Notes: generated by a model from the sequence alone, not told the origin. Shown: positions 50,304 through 59,326, numbered from the stretch's first letter. The stretch is DNA of 64,000 nucleotides from Nesterenkonia haasae (GCF_010119385.1 NZ_VFIE01000019.1:58783-122782); one strand, 5' to 3'. Numbers and translations are program-made.

Positions 50304-50327
50304 ACCTATATTTTTAGTGATATAGGT
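50304..50327 (-). promoter_or_regulatory. Operator-like inverted repeat before the DUF2892 gene
   Basis: ACCTATAT (50304-50311) and ATATAGGT (50320-50327) form an 8-bp perfect inverted repeat around TTTTAGTG, 33 bp upstream of the start codon at 50271. The AT-rich symmetric site suits a dimeric repressor such as an ArsR-type sulfide or redox sensor. The regulator is unknown. Confidence 0.5.
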
Positions 50328-50747
50328 CACACCTTACCCGTGCGCTATAGCCGGTTCAAGACGCCTTTGTGGTGCCACCATCCCCTGGATCGGGAATCGA
50401 TAGCTCGCCAGGCATGTAGCAAGCCTCGGCGTCTCCGCACTCGCTCGTGTCGAGTGCCTGATTCACCTGAAGGGTCTGCTCAAGATCAGTTACAAGCATT
50501 GCGAGTTCACTAGGGACATGGCGAGCGTCTACCCGATGAGGACCAAGTCTTGCGCGCATGCCCCAACCTTCACCCTGGCATATCAGGGGCGCCATACTCT
50601 CGGCGCAGAACGTCGCATTGCCCTCCCGAGCAGGCTCGCTAGCCGATGTTCCTCAGCCCGCATTCTTGTAGCTCACTCAGCTAAACAGTCCAATCAAAAG
50701 TGCGGTGTTGTTGACTGTTTTCTCTTCGCCAGGTTGCCCCTTAAACG
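50328..50747. other. Intergenic region without clear gene
   Basis: A minus-strand frame (50356-50595, 79 codons) contains a Cys-rich acidic piece (SECGDAEACYMPGE), but it has no family match and no good start, so it is not called. The remainder shows no gene, RNA or repeat. Confidence 0.4.
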
Positions 50748-50779
50748 ACTGAAACCCCCGGGTTTCCGAGGGTTTCAGT
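50748..50779 (-). terminator. Hairpin terminator after the tRNA cluster
   Basis: ACTGAAACCC (50748-50757) and GGGTTTCAGT (50770-50779) form a perfect 10-bp stem with a 12-nt loop, 20 bp downstream of tRNA-Phe on the minus strand. Only a short U-rich run follows (CGTTTAAG). Confidence 0.6.
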
Positions 50780-50799
50780 GCCGAGACACCGGCTTTTTG

Positions 50800-50872
50800 T
50801 GGCTCCGACCGGCGTCGATCCGGTGACCTTTCGATTTTCAGTCGAACGCTCTACCAACTGAGCTACAGAGCC
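50800..50872 (-). tRNA. tRNA-Phe (GAA)
   Basis: A 73-nt cloverleaf on the minus strand. GGCTCTG pairs with the 3' acceptor CGGAGCC; the D arm is AGCTCAGTTGGTAGAGC, the anticodon loop CTGAAAATC with anticodon GAA, and the T arm ends GGATCGACGCC. Discriminator A; no encoded CCA. Confidence 0.96.
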
Positions 50873-50894
50873 GTACCTGAAAACCGATGTCCTG

Positions 50895-50968
50895 CGACCC
50901 TGACGGGACTTGAACCCGCGACCTCCGCCGTGACAGGGCGGCGCGCTAACCAACTGCGCTACAGGGCC
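50895..50968 (-). tRNA. tRNA-Asp (GTC)
   Basis: A 74-nt cloverleaf on the minus strand. Acceptor GGCCCTG pairs with CAGGGTC; D arm GCGCAGTTGGTTAGCGC; anticodon loop CCTGTCACGG with anticodon GTC; T arm GCGGGTTCAAGTCCCGT. Discriminator G; no encoded CCA. 22 bp separate it from tRNA-Phe. Confidence 0.96.
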
Positions 50969-51053
50969 TTACATGTTGCTGTGCCGAATCGGCACGAGGA
51001 GAAACTTTATCAGAGCCTCCCCCGCTCCGCCACTTTGAAAGCGCCGGAGCTTG

Positions 51054-51126
51054 TACCCCCAACGGGATTCGAACCCGTGCCGCCGCCGTGAAAGGGCGGT
51101 GTCCTAGGCCGCTAGACGATGGGGGC
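51054..51126 (-). tRNA. tRNA-Glu (TTC)
   Basis: A 73-nt cloverleaf on the minus strand, first of the cluster Glu-Asp-Phe. Acceptor GCCCCCA pairs with TGGGGGT; anticodon loop CCTTTCACGG, anticodon TTC; T arm ACGGGTTCGAATCCCGT. Discriminator A; no encoded CCA. Confidence 0.96.
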
Positions 51127-51293
51127 CCGAACTCCCTAGAAGGATCCTGCTTATTCCTCCAGGGGAACCTGTAAGAGTGTAGTTGGTGATCCGTCGACGC
51201 GGCAAGTTGCCTCCAGCTCAGGCAGCGCGAATTGCGAGCGAGGCGAGAAACGCTGAGGACCCACTCAGGTCTGGGCGCCCCTAGACTGGGGCG

Positions 51294-51659
51294 ATGCCTG
51301 TGCAGATGACTGATGACGAGTTCGATGCCGCCGTCACAGATGCCCTGGACCTTATTCCCCCGGAGCTCGCGGCTAAAATAGAGAATGTCGCCGTATTCGT
51401 GGAGGAGAACTATCAGCCCGAGCCCTGGGAAGATCCGGATACGGTGCTTCTCGGTCTCTACGAAGGTATTCCGCTCACTGAACGTGGTGGCGAGCCGTGG
51501 GCTATGCCGGATCGCATCACCCTATATAAGGGCCCAATTCTAGAAATCTGCCAGACCCAACAAGACGTCGTCGAACAAGTGACTGTCACGGTCGTGCATG
51601 AAGTCGCGCACCACTTCGGCATCAGTGACGAGACCCTCCACCGACTGGGTTGGGACTAG
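51294..51659 (+). CDS. Zincin-like metallopeptidase-type protein
   Basis: Small protein of 121 aa of the minimal-zincin (DUF1025-like) family. The zinc motif is HEVAHHFGISDE (His-Glu-x-x-His, His101 to His105). LLGLYEGIPLTERGG and PDRITLYKGPILE are the other conserved parts. Function unknown; a regulatory or chaperone-like use of zinc is possible. Start ATG 51294; ATG 51306 in frame is an alternative. It is followed by two hairpins. Confidence 0.82.
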   Translation: MPVQMTDDEFDAAVTDALDLIPPELAAKIENVAVFVEENYQPEPWEDPDTVLLGLYEGIPLTERGGEPWAMPDRITLYKGPILEICQTQQDVVEQVTVTVVHEVAHHFGISDETLHRLGWD

Positions 51660-51737
51660 CCTCTTTGGGGCACAAAATCCGACGCCGCTGCTCGCCAGTA
51701 CCGGCATAGCACAACCCTGTGCCAAAGTTGTGGAGCC

Positions 51738-51764
51738 TCAACCTTCAACCTACTTGAAGGTTGA
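51738..51764. repeat. Perfect 11-bp inverted repeat
   Basis: TCAACCTTCAA (51738-51748) and TTGAAGGTTGA (51754-51764) around CCTAC. It follows the zincin-like gene by about 80 bp and precedes a stronger terminator. There is no U-run. Confidence 0.5.
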
Positions 51765-51789
51765 AGAATGCTGGATTCTGACCCCGGAT

Positions 51790-51810
51790 CCCCGTAATCA
51801 CGGGGTTTTT
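51790..51810 (+). terminator. Rho-independent terminator
   Basis: CCCCGT (51790-51795), loop AATC, ACGGGG (51800-51805), then TTTTT. A classical intrinsic terminator, 130 bp after the zincin-like gene. Confidence 0.85.
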
Positions 51811-52060
51811 GGCCTCACAGCTTCGTCACAGAAACGACACGGGCTATTGCCTCCGTGACCTTTTCGCAATTATCGTGAACGCCAGCAGCACCGCGAAGGG
51901 TTCACACCAGACGCGTTTCCCATCTCAGTCGTTCACACGAGGGGTATCTATAACCCGGGATGTGAGCGTCCGCGTCAGGATCGGACCCACAGCACGCCTC
52001 TCCCAAAACGGGGCTGGCTGACGTGGCACTTGCGCCCATGAGAAAAAGTGAGGAACTACC
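51811..52060. other. Leader region of the NlpC/P60 gene
   Basis: About 250 bp with no gene. Wall hydrolase genes of actinobacteria often carry a c-di-AMP riboswitch here, but I did not find its conserved blocks. AGGAAC precedes GTG 52061 as ribosome-binding site. Confidence 0.5.
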
Positions 52061-54439
52061 GTGAAGCACCGCCGCAATTTTGCGGTGGCGGCCGTAACCG
52101 CCGCCGTCGTGACTACAGCGCTCGTCGGGACCACCCTGCCCGGCCTGGTCGCTGATCGCACTTCCGATGATTCTATTGTCGAGCAGGCCACCGATCAGGC
52201 CCTCTCCGCCGAGACCCTCGTCCGAACCGATCTGCCCGAGGTCCCCTCCGCGGACGACATCTCCACCGCGAGAGAATCACAGCATGCACGAGACCGCATG
52301 ATGGTCGACATCGTGGGCCGCATCGACCAAGCTGTGGACCGCGCAGACGAGTTGGAACTCGAACTGATGCGCCAGCATTCATTGGCCCAAGCTCGCCTCC
52401 AAGATGCCGCGGACCTCCAGCAGGAAGCGGAGGACGCGTCCGTCGCAGCCGAGGCAGCACTTGCCATGGAGGCCTCCGAGGAGTACCAGGACGGCGACAC
52501 ATCTGCCGCTGATGTCCTATTGGGAGACGACGATGCTCTGGCCGATGACGCAACAGGTCAGCAGCTCTCGGAGCAAGCCGAACGCGAAGCGGTGGACGCC
52601 GCCCAACTGCAGCGTGAAGCTGAAGCAGCCTCTGAGGCTGCCGCGAGCGCTTCAGAAGAGGCCGCCGAAACTCTAGCCTCCACTGGTACACAGGACGGTT
52701 CCACCAATCAGAGTCTCGAAGAGCTCGACAGCGTTCTCCGCGACCTCCTTGAGACGCTGCGCGAAGAAGAAGGATTCGAGGGAAGCCTCAGCGACTTCCT
52801 CACCTTCATGTACGGCGAGCATGACAGGGCAGACGGCGGCACCGGATACTTCGACGCCGACGGAAACCTCGACGGCGAAGCGGTACGCGAACGTATTCGA
52901 CAGCTGCGCGCCGCAGGCCCACAGACCGCCGTAGCCGAAGTCAACGATGAAGACGACGACGAGGCTGACGATGAGGCCGAGTCAGCCAATGAGACCACCG
53001 AGGATTCTTCGGACAATGCGGAAGGGGAAGCCGCGTCGTCCGAAGAATCCGAGGTCACCGAAGTGCCCACATTCGAGTCCTTGAACTCGGAGCAGCGCGA
53101 GCTCCTCTCCGAGGGCGCCGAGTTGGAGGGCTTCGACGGCTCGGCTGAGTACTACCGTGTGGTTCTGGAGAATTCCGCCCTGACCAGCGATGGCGCCGTT
53201 GACTGGGAGGCTTTCGCCAACCACGTCGCTTATCTCACCACTCAGGCTGAAGATGAAGCGGAGCCAGCTCAGGAAGCGGAACAGGAAGACGAGCCGGCAC
53301 CCAGCCCGAGCTCCTCACCCAGCCCCACCAGCAGCCCGTCACCGACGGCATCCTCTTCACCTAGCCCTTCACCAACTCCCTCCCCCACAGAGGCCTCTGC
53401 CCCGGGGTACAACTCCCTGAGTTCGGGTCAGAAGTCCCTCTTGGCCAAGGCGGCAGATTTGGAGTCCGGCTTTGACGGTGGAGCTCGCGACTACTACGCG
53501 CTGCTGCAGAGCAATGATCTGTTCACCACCAGTGGCGGCTCGATCAACTGGACCGTCCTGGAAGGCCACGTCGCCTACCTGGACAACCAGGCGTCAGCGC
53601 GTTCGAGTGCAGCGGAGGAAAGCTCCGAGAGTTCAGCTCCCAGTTCGACTCCAACACGGACGGCCACACCCACGCCGACCCCGACACCTACCCGCACATC
53701 GACTCCGGAACCCTCACCGACACGGACTTCGAGCCCCGCGCCGACTCATTGGGATGACCTGAGCAGCGAACTGCGCAGCCTGCTCGTCGAGGCCGCCCGC
53801 ATCGAGCCAGGCTTCAGCGGCTCCGGTGGAGACTACTGGCGCGCAGCCACACAGAACTCCGACCTCACCAACAGTGACGGTACCGTGTCAACCTCGAAGC
53901 TGGCCTCGCACGTCAGCTCGCTGCGGAACCAGCAGAGCAGCAGCTCGGGATCAACAGACTCCGGCTCTAGCGGATCTTCATCGAGCAGCGGGAGCTCCTC
54001 TAGCGGCGGCAGCTCCTCCGAAGGCTCCAGCTCCAGCGGTTCCTCCTCCAGCGGTGGCAGTGCCCAGCCAGCAAGCAGCACCGGAGGTAGCAATGCTGCG
54101 TCCATCGCCACGAACTGGGCTCGAAACGAAGCCAGCCGTCCAGGCACCAGCTATGTGCTCGGCGCTAACGGGCCAAACTCTTGGGACTGCTCAAGTTTCA
54201 CCCAGGCTGCCTATCGACAGGCTGGCGTGAGCTTGGGGCGGACCACGTGGGATCAGATGGTCCAGGGCCAACAGGTCTCATGGGGTGACCGTCGTCCAGG
54301 TGACTTGATCTTCTGGGGCGATTACCACGTAGCGATCTATCTAGGCAATGGCATGATTGCCGATGCGGGTAACCCACGCGCCGGTGTGTCGGTGCGGAGC
54401 GTATTTGGCAGCCCCACCATGGTTCGCCGAGTCGCTTAG
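52061..54439 (+). CDS. Secreted NlpC/P60 peptidoglycan hydrolase with repeated modules
   Basis: Exported protein of 792 aa, start GTG 52061. Signal peptide (1-~34), then an Ala/Glu-rich coiled coil (~60-215), an acidic linker and three copies of a ~60-residue module (about residues 337-396, 450-511 and 563-624). Each has an aromatic-x-x-LSS.Q..LL.EAA..E.GFDG....Y pattern and ends near HVAYL.NQ. The copies are separated by Pro/Ser/Thr linkers. A Ser/Gly spacer leads to the NlpC/P60 domain with WDCSSF (Cys710), YHVAIYLG (His756) and GVSVRSVF. It likely cuts peptide cross-links in the wall. The modules may bind the wall. I do not know this module family. Confidence 0.88.
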   Translation: MKHRRNFAVAAVTAAVVTTALVGTTLPGLVADRTSDDSIVEQATDQALSAETLVRTDLPEVPSADDISTARESQHARDRMMVDIVGRIDQAVDRADELELELMRQHSLAQARLQDAADLQQEAEDASVAAEAALAMEASEEYQDGDTSAADVLLGDDDALADDATGQQLSEQAEREAVDAAQLQREAEAASEAAASASEEAAETLASTGTQDGSTNQSLEELDSVLRDLLETLREEEGFEGSLSDFLTFMYGEHDRADGGTGYFDADGNLDGEAVRERIRQLRAAGPQTAVAEVNDEDDDEADDEAESANETTEDSSDNAEGEAASSEESEVTEVPTFESLNSEQRELLSEGAELEGFDGSAEYYRVVLENSALTSDGAVDWEAFANHVAYLTTQAEDEAEPAQEAEQEDEPAPSPSSSPSPTSSPSPTASSSPSPSPTPSPTEASAPGYNSLSSGQKSLLAKAADLESGFDGGARDYYALLQSNDLFTTSGGSINWTVLEGHVAYLDNQASARSSAAEESSESSAPSSTPTRTATPTPTPTPTRTSTPEPSPTRTSSPAPTHWDDLSSELRSLLVEAARIEPGFSGSGGDYWRAATQNSDLTNSDGTVSTSKLASHVSSLRNQQSSSSGSTDSGSSGSSSSSGSSSSGGSSSEGSSSSGSSSSGGSAQPASSTGGSNAASIATNWARNEASRPGTSYVLGANGPNSWDCSSFTQAAYRQAGVSLGRTTWDQMVQGQQVSWGDRRPGDLIFWGDYHVAIYLGNGMIADAGNPRAGVSVRSVFGSPTMVRRVA

Positions 54440-54454
54440 CTCGCAGCGCACAGA

Positions 54455-54498
54455 AACGACGACGCCCTCAGCACCAAGGTGCCGGGGGCGTCGTCGTT
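54455..54498. terminator. Bidirectional hairpin terminator
   Basis: AACGACGACGCCC (54455-54467) pairs perfectly with GGGCGTCGTCGTT (54486-54498), followed by CTCTTGG. It lies between the NlpC/P60 stop and the convergent universal stress gene. Confidence 0.75.
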
Positions 54499-54563
54499 CT
54501 CTTGGTTAAGGGAGGGCCTCGTAATGTGCCATTGGCTCCGACAGAGCGCGCTCAGGCTCCTGC

Positions 54564-55601
54564 TCAGAGGACAGGTCCAAAGTCCGCGCGATCCTGGATG
54601 CGCTCGTCCTCTCCGTCGGGGACGACCATCAGGGGGCCTTCTGCATGCTGGAGGACTCCCTGGGAGGTGGAGCCCAGCAACATACCTGCGAATCCGCCAC
54701 GGCCACGGGTGCCCAGCACCGTCAATTGAGCCCGGCGGGTCTCTTCTACCAACACATCGACGGCGGTACCGTCGATGACCTCAACCTCGATTGTGAGATC
54801 AGGGAAATGGCTGTTGAGCCATGAGCGACCGGCCTTTAGCTTCTCCTCCAACTCGGCAAGGGCATCTGAATCTTCAATATGAGTGGGGATCCAGACCAGC
54901 GTTGACCCCAGCGGCGGCAGGGCGCAGACCAGCCTGAGGGTGACGCCCCGTTCCGCAGCCTCCTGCGCGGCGACCAGTGCAGCCACTCTGCCGTAATCTG
55001 AGCCGTCTACGCCGGCGACCACCGGCCGCGCATCCTGAGCACGGAGAGGGTGCGCACCTTCCTCGATGAGCGACTCAGGGGCTGCTGCGCCGGGCTGGGA
55101 TGACGAAGATACTATGGGAATGGCTCCAGTAGCAGTCGTCACCGCGTTTTCTTCTTTGGCAGAAAACTTCAGTGGCACCAGAACGGTTGGGCACTTCGCG
55201 TGCGCAGGGAGGGCTGAGGACACTGAGCCCAGTAACCGTCCGAAGAACCCACCGCGTCCGCGCGAGCCCACGACCAGCATCTCTGCGTCGTCCGAGTATT
55301 CAAGCAACACCGCGGTGGGATCACCAGACTCGATCCGGTAGTCAAGTTCGCCTGGGTAGTCCCGCAGGAACTGCTTGGCCTCGTCCATCACGCGTTCTGC
55401 TCCCGCCCTCAGCGACGAATCGTCCATCATGGCGTACCCTCCGTCCATGGAGGATGCGGCGAAAGCGGGGATCGAGTATGCGGTGACCACTGTCAGCGGC
55501 AGGCTTCGCCGATAGGCCTCAGCAGCCGCCCAATGGGTTGCCCGCAGCGACTGTTCAGAACCGTCCACGCCTACGACGACGCCGGGCTTTTCCTGGGTCA
55601 T
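54564..55601 (-). CDS. Universal stress protein, two Usp domains
   Basis: Tandem-domain UspA protein of 345 aa. Each domain has the ATP-binding end motif: VVGSRGRGGFFGRLLGSVSSALPAHAKCPTVLV near residue 110 and LGTRGRGGFAGMLLGSTSQGVLQHAEGPLMVV near 305. Domain one starts GVVVGVDGSEQSLRATHWA; domain two starts RPVVAGVDGSDYGR. Likely an ATP-binding stress or dormancy protein of the actinobacterial double type. Conserved partners are not adjacent. Confidence 0.92.
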   Translation of the reverse strand: MTQEKPGVVVGVDGSEQSLRATHWAAAEAYRRSLPLTVVTAYSIPAFAASSMDGGYAMMDDSSLRAGAERVMDEAKQFLRDYPGELDYRIESGDPTAVLLEYSDDAEMLVVGSRGRGGFFGRLLGSVSSALPAHAKCPTVLVPLKFSAKEENAVTTATGAIPIVSSSSQPGAAAPESLIEEGAHPLRAQDARPVVAGVDGSDYGRVAALVAAQEAAERGVTLRLVCALPPLGSTLVWIPTHIEDSDALAELEEKLKAGRSWLNSHFPDLTIEVEVIDGTAVDVLVEETRRAQLTVLGTRGRGGFAGMLLGSTSQGVLQHAEGPLMVVPDGEDERIQDRADFGPVL

Positions 55602-55664
55602 GGTGGACCTCCTCAGATCAGGTGTGTCCTCATGGTACCGATCGCACCTGCCACTAGCGAGGCT

Positions 55665-56669
55665 TTAGCTCACGCGTTGAACCATTCGTCCAGGAAAATT
55701 CGTAGTGATCTCTTGCACACCCAGGTCAGCCATCAGATCAGCATCGGCGAAACTGTCAACTGTCCACACGCGAACCCGGCAGCCCCGCGCGATCCATGCC
55801 TTGATCTCGGCGCGTCGAGAACGAACATAACCCACCCCAGGGCCGGCGATGCCCACCTGCTGATTCCAGATCAGCGTCTCTGAGTCACGGACAGCACCCT
55901 TCATTACCGCGGCAACAACGGGCCGTACTGCTGCGGAGAAACGCAGGTGTGACCATCGCACGTCAACGGAGGCGGCGTCGACGGTCGATACCAGGGCGCA
56001 GAGTTTGTCGCTGGCGACCAACTCTGCCAAGTATCTCAACGACTCTGGGTAGAAACTCATAATGGTCACCCGGACAGTGTGGTCACCGAACCGTATATGG
56101 GAAGTCTCGGGGTCCCATCCTGCGGCCAGGAGCACCCTGAGCATGGTGTCTTCCAGCTTGTGCCCAAACGGCGAAGGGTGCTTCAGCTCGATTGCCAAGC
56201 ACGTGTCCCGACCGGCGGTGCCCAGCAGTTCGAGGACGTCCTGGAGCGTCATCAGCTGATGAGACCGTGACCCGTAACGTGCCGGGAGCAGGGGGGTCTT
56301 CCAACTGGAGACATCGAGCTGTCGCATGTGAGCCAAGGTGGTCTCAGCAACTGCACCGGCGCCGTCTGAGGTGCGTTCAAGTGTCGGGTCGTGGAAACAG
56401 ACCAGTTCTCCGTCCCGCGTCAGGTGCAGGTCAATTTCAAGACCGTCAGCGCCCTCCTCGAGCGCACGCAAATATGCGGCCCGAGTGTGCTCAGCGAAAA
56501 GACCAGACGCTCCGCGATGGGCGAAGACCCGAGTGCGCCTGGCACCGAGACGGCCTTCGACAGCTTCGAGCGGGGCTACCGGGAGAGCGTCGAAAATGTG
56601 CCCAGAAGAGAGATGAAGGGGGCGGAAGATATCAGGGCGGCACTGTTCGAGTCCGTCGCTGCGCGTCAC
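55665..56669 (-). CDS. Glycerophosphodiester phosphodiesterase
   Basis: GDPD-family TIM barrel enzyme, 334 aa from GTG 56669. The active-site pieces are FAHRGASGLFAEHT, GADGLEIDLHLTRDGELVCFHDPTLERTSDG and CLAIELKHPS, with WTVDSFADADLMADLGVQEITTNFPG at the C terminus. It splits glycerophosphodiesters to glycerol 3-phosphate. The frame is open back to 56963 but without good starts, so the N terminus is uncertain. The domain starts about 55 residues after the chosen start. Confidence 0.85.
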   Translation of the reverse strand: MTRSDGLEQCRPDIFRPLHLSSGHIFDALPVAPLEAVEGRLGARRTRVFAHRGASGLFAEHTRAAYLRALEEGADGLEIDLHLTRDGELVCFHDPTLERTSDGAGAVAETTLAHMRQLDVSSWKTPLLPARYGSRSHQLMTLQDVLELLGTAGRDTCLAIELKHPSPFGHKLEDTMLRVLLAAGWDPETSHIRFGDHTVRVTIMSFYPESLRYLAELVASDKLCALVSTVDAASVDVRWSHLRFSAAVRPVVAAVMKGAVRDSETLIWNQQVGIAGPGVGYVRSRRAEIKAWIARGCRVRVWTVDSFADADLMADLGVQEITTNFPGRMVQRVS

Positions 56670-56769
56670 ACTCCGGAGCCTATGCGGAGCAGGCCAACTC
56701 CGGGCGAGTCCAGAAGGAAGATCTGAACAACGCCGCGTGAATGAGCCGTAAACGGACCGGTTCAGCAGG

Positions 56770-57831
56770 TCAGTCCTTGGTGAACTCCGCCGGTAGTGCT
56801 GCGTCGGAGCTCGAAGATGGGCTGGTGCTTTGGCGTATGCGCTGTTGCTTGAGTTCTCTGCGCTGCGCAGCTGTGGAAGCCTTGAGCTCCCGCTTCTTTG
56901 CCCGGCGCTTCTTTCGGTCCGCCCGCTGCCTCTCCCGCTCGAGCCCACGCCGGAAGTCCTCAACTAACGCACTGGGAGTCTCCTCAGGGAGCTCCCCGAA
57001 CGCAGAGCGCGCACTTGAGGTGATTTGCCGGGCCAGAACCCGGTTCCCCACCCCACCGATCACCGCGCCTATTCCGAAGGGAATTGCACGGGCGACCATG
57101 GAAGTGCCCCGGCGGATGAAGAACTTGCGTACGAACTGTTTGCGCAGTTGATTGCCGATCAGCTGACTCATGGTGGACGCACCCGCTGTGCCGGCAGCAG
57201 CATTGCTTAGCGGGACGATGGACCCAATGGGTCCACCACCACGGCCTTCGGCCTGAGCCGAGAGTTCGCCTAACAGCTTGCGGCCCTCCTCCCCCAGCAT
57301 GATCCCCATGACCAGCAATTTGGCCTTTTGGGGATCCTCCGTGGTGATTCCGGCTAACTCAGCCTTGGACTGTGCGTACAGTGCGCACATCTCAAGGAAA
57401 CTGCCGGTGGCAAGAACAGATAGGCCCATCGACGTGGCGGTTCCCACACCGGGTACTGCTGCGGTGGCCCCGATCAGGAGACCTCCGCCGGTCATGGACC
57501 GTTTGAATTCCGTATCGAGGCGCTCAGCGAGTTCTCGGTTAGTGAAGGTGGGGTGGGCTTTTCGGAGCCGCCGAAGGTTCGCCAACACAAGGGGCCGCTG
57601 CACAGTGACCGCGCGGGTCAGCCACGCTTCTGCCGAGGGTGTGAGCTGGCCGTCTTCGGTGAAGGCCCGGTGTGAGACAAAAGAGATCGACTTTGCGGCG
57701 AGAAGTCCTCCCGCTGCACTGCGGAGAAGTGGCCGGCGAGATTTCTTAGCTGCGCGCCGGTCACGCCCGCTGACCTGGGAAGATGAAGCGCGATTGCCAC
57801 TGCTCGAGGGGACAAGGTTCGTCGAAGCCAT
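56770..57831 (-). CDS. Uncharacterised membrane-associated protein, possibly EcsC-like
   Basis: Protein of 353 aa with basic termini. The middle has hydrophobic segments, GGGLLIGATAAVPGVGTATSMGLSVLATGSFLEMCALYAQS and ARAIPFGIGAVIGGVGNRVLARQIT, of the kind seen in EcsC-like proteins, a weak match. The C terminus (~285-345) is a highly charged Arg/Lys/Glu helix, likely a coiled coil. Function unknown. It is upstream of the GDPD gene on the same strand with about 100 bp between. Confidence 0.7.
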   Translation of the reverse strand: MASTNLVPSSSGNRASSSQVSGRDRRAAKKSRRPLLRSAAGGLLAAKSISFVSHRAFTEDGQLTPSAEAWLTRAVTVQRPLVLANLRRLRKAHPTFTNRELAERLDTEFKRSMTGGGLLIGATAAVPGVGTATSMGLSVLATGSFLEMCALYAQSKAELAGITTEDPQKAKLLVMGIMLGEEGRKLLGELSAQAEGRGGGPIGSIVPLSNAAAGTAGASTMSQLIGNQLRKQFVRKFFIRRGTSMVARAIPFGIGAVIGGVGNRVLARQITSSARSAFGELPEETPSALVEDFRRGLERERQRADRKKRRAKKRELKASTAAQRRELKQQRIRQSTSPSSSSDAALPAEFTKD

Positions 57832-57849
57832 AGAGCCGAGTGTATGCGC

Positions 57850-59142
57850 TCAGCTGCTGATCGTCAGGTCGAGCCACACTAGACGGTCATCGAGACCGTA
57901 GGCTGAATCTGGATCCACGACCTCATATCCATGCTCACCTTCAGCCGGCCAGAAGATTCCAGACCCGCTGACGTCAACACTTGCTGACGGAAGAACAAAG
58001 GAAGCACGCTCGCCTCGCCCCCCGGCCACATGCCTAGTGTCCTCCGGATCTGCCGCCGAAGTCGCGGCGGGATGCTCCTCTTGCGGAACCTCAGTGACTG
58101 CTTCGGGACGCGTATCCCGTATCACTGGTGATTCCAGCAGGACGTCAAGATTCTCTGATTCACCGGCTCGCACGGCGGGAACTCCGGCGACGACGAACGG
58201 TGTGCCGGGGTCCATATGACCGGTTTCGCCGGCATCGTCATAGAGGTACCAGGCCCGGCCCGCCACGTAGTCCGCCATAACGCGCCGCATATCGTCTCCA
58301 CGATTAGTGTCCGCCACCTCTGGCGGGGAGGCTACGGAGGCTGAGATGAGATGAACATGCTCCCCATCGACCTCTACAGGGACGTCCCACATGCTGGTTT
58401 CGTTCAGCCGAAGCACAGAGGATTCCAGTGAAGAGTCCCGCCCAGTGGTCATTGAGGTGTCCGGTACATCACTCCAGAGGAATTCCTTGAAGGTGCGAAC
58501 TTCGTGCTCCACGATCGGGTACTTGGAGAAAATGACAGTCCCGTAATGGCCTGGGTATTCGCCATAACCGACGGCATCTCCGGGGCCCCCGATCGTGCCA
58601 TCTCCATCGAGGTCAACCCCGGACTCCCGGCCGGAGTTTGTGCCATCGGTAAACGTGTAGGGGTAGTCCAAGCCCGACTCAGAATGCTGCCCGGCTGCCA
58701 GATAACTGTTCAAGAGCTCAGCGATCTGGTGTTCTTTGTCGTAGCTGACACCAGTCAGGACAACGATGTCCGGGTCGTTCATTTGGACGGTCTGCGCCAC
58801 AGCTCGTGCCTGCGTGTGGTTGCCAGTACTCAAACTCGCAATGAGGTCCTTCACCGGGTCTTCCCCGGTGGAGTCAGCCGTGATATCGGCGTGCAGTGTT
58901 GCCACACGCAGATCATCGGCGTCTTTGGGAACTGTCGACGCGGTTTTGTCTTCATCTGAACTTTGACCGCTCGGTTGCCCTGGAGCTGGGAACAGCGAGT
59001 CTGGGGTTGCGTCGTCAGCAACCCCTACAACTGCGGAATGAGCAGTTGAGGTACTGGACTGCGCAGCGGGAACAGTCGCGAGAGATAGGCACGAAACAAG
59101 GACCAGGGCGAACCCGGTCTTTGCGATATCCCTCATTTTCAT
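57850..59142 (-). CDS. Secreted endonuclease/exonuclease/phosphatase-fold protein, probably inactive
   Basis: Exported protein of 430 aa with a signal peptide (residues 1-~30) and an acidic, disordered stretch before the fold. It follows the EEP layout of secreted actinobacterial relatives (NDPDIVVLTGVSYDKE, GYGEYPGHYGTVIFSKYPI, GTPFVVAGVPAVRAGE, LDDRLVWLDL). In active members the first piece is LQE and the third is GDFNA; here they are LTG and AGVPA, so the metal Glu and the Asp/Asn pair appear to be missing. Start ATG 59142 has weak ribosome-binding support; 59175 is possible. It may be a pseudoenzyme. Confidence 0.75.
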   Translation of the reverse strand: MKMRDIAKTGFALVLVSCLSLATVPAAQSSTSTAHSAVVGVADDATPDSLFPAPGQPSGQSSDEDKTASTVPKDADDLRVATLHADITADSTGEDPVKDLIASLSTGNHTQARAVAQTVQMNDPDIVVLTGVSYDKEHQIAELLNSYLAAGQHSESGLDYPYTFTDGTNSGRESGVDLDGDGTIGGPGDAVGYGEYPGHYGTVIFSKYPIVEHEVRTFKEFLWSDVPDTSMTTGRDSSLESSVLRLNETSMWDVPVEVDGEHVHLISASVASPPEVADTNRGDDMRRVMADYVAGRAWYLYDDAGETGHMDPGTPFVVAGVPAVRAGESENLDVLLESPVIRDTRPEAVTEVPQEEHPAATSAADPEDTRHVAGGRGERASFVLPSASVDVSGSGIFWPAEGEHGYEVVDPDSAYGLDDRLVWLDLTISS

Positions 59143-59326
59143 CCGGTGCGCAGGCGTTTGAGAGCCTGTGGGCATAGAGACCACGGTAACGCGTTCTCGG
59201 CATCCAGCCAAGCCCCCGAGATGTCAAGGCCAAATAGTTACCAACGCGTAACCTGCCATTAGGCGCAGACACATGTATAGAGTGGCGCAGTAATTTATTA
59301 CATCACTTGCATCGAGGAGGAACTTC

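Noticed and set aside
50356..50595. 79-codon minus-strand frame with Cys residues
   Set aside because: No family match, no good start; may be chance.
51811..52060. c-di-AMP (ydaO) riboswitch before the NlpC/P60 gene
   Set aside because: Expected from such genes in actinobacteria, but the conserved blocks were not seen.
56670..56963. N-terminal extension of the GDPD protein to 56963
   Set aside because: The extra sequence is antisense-like and rich in Arg/Ser; the domain begins much later.
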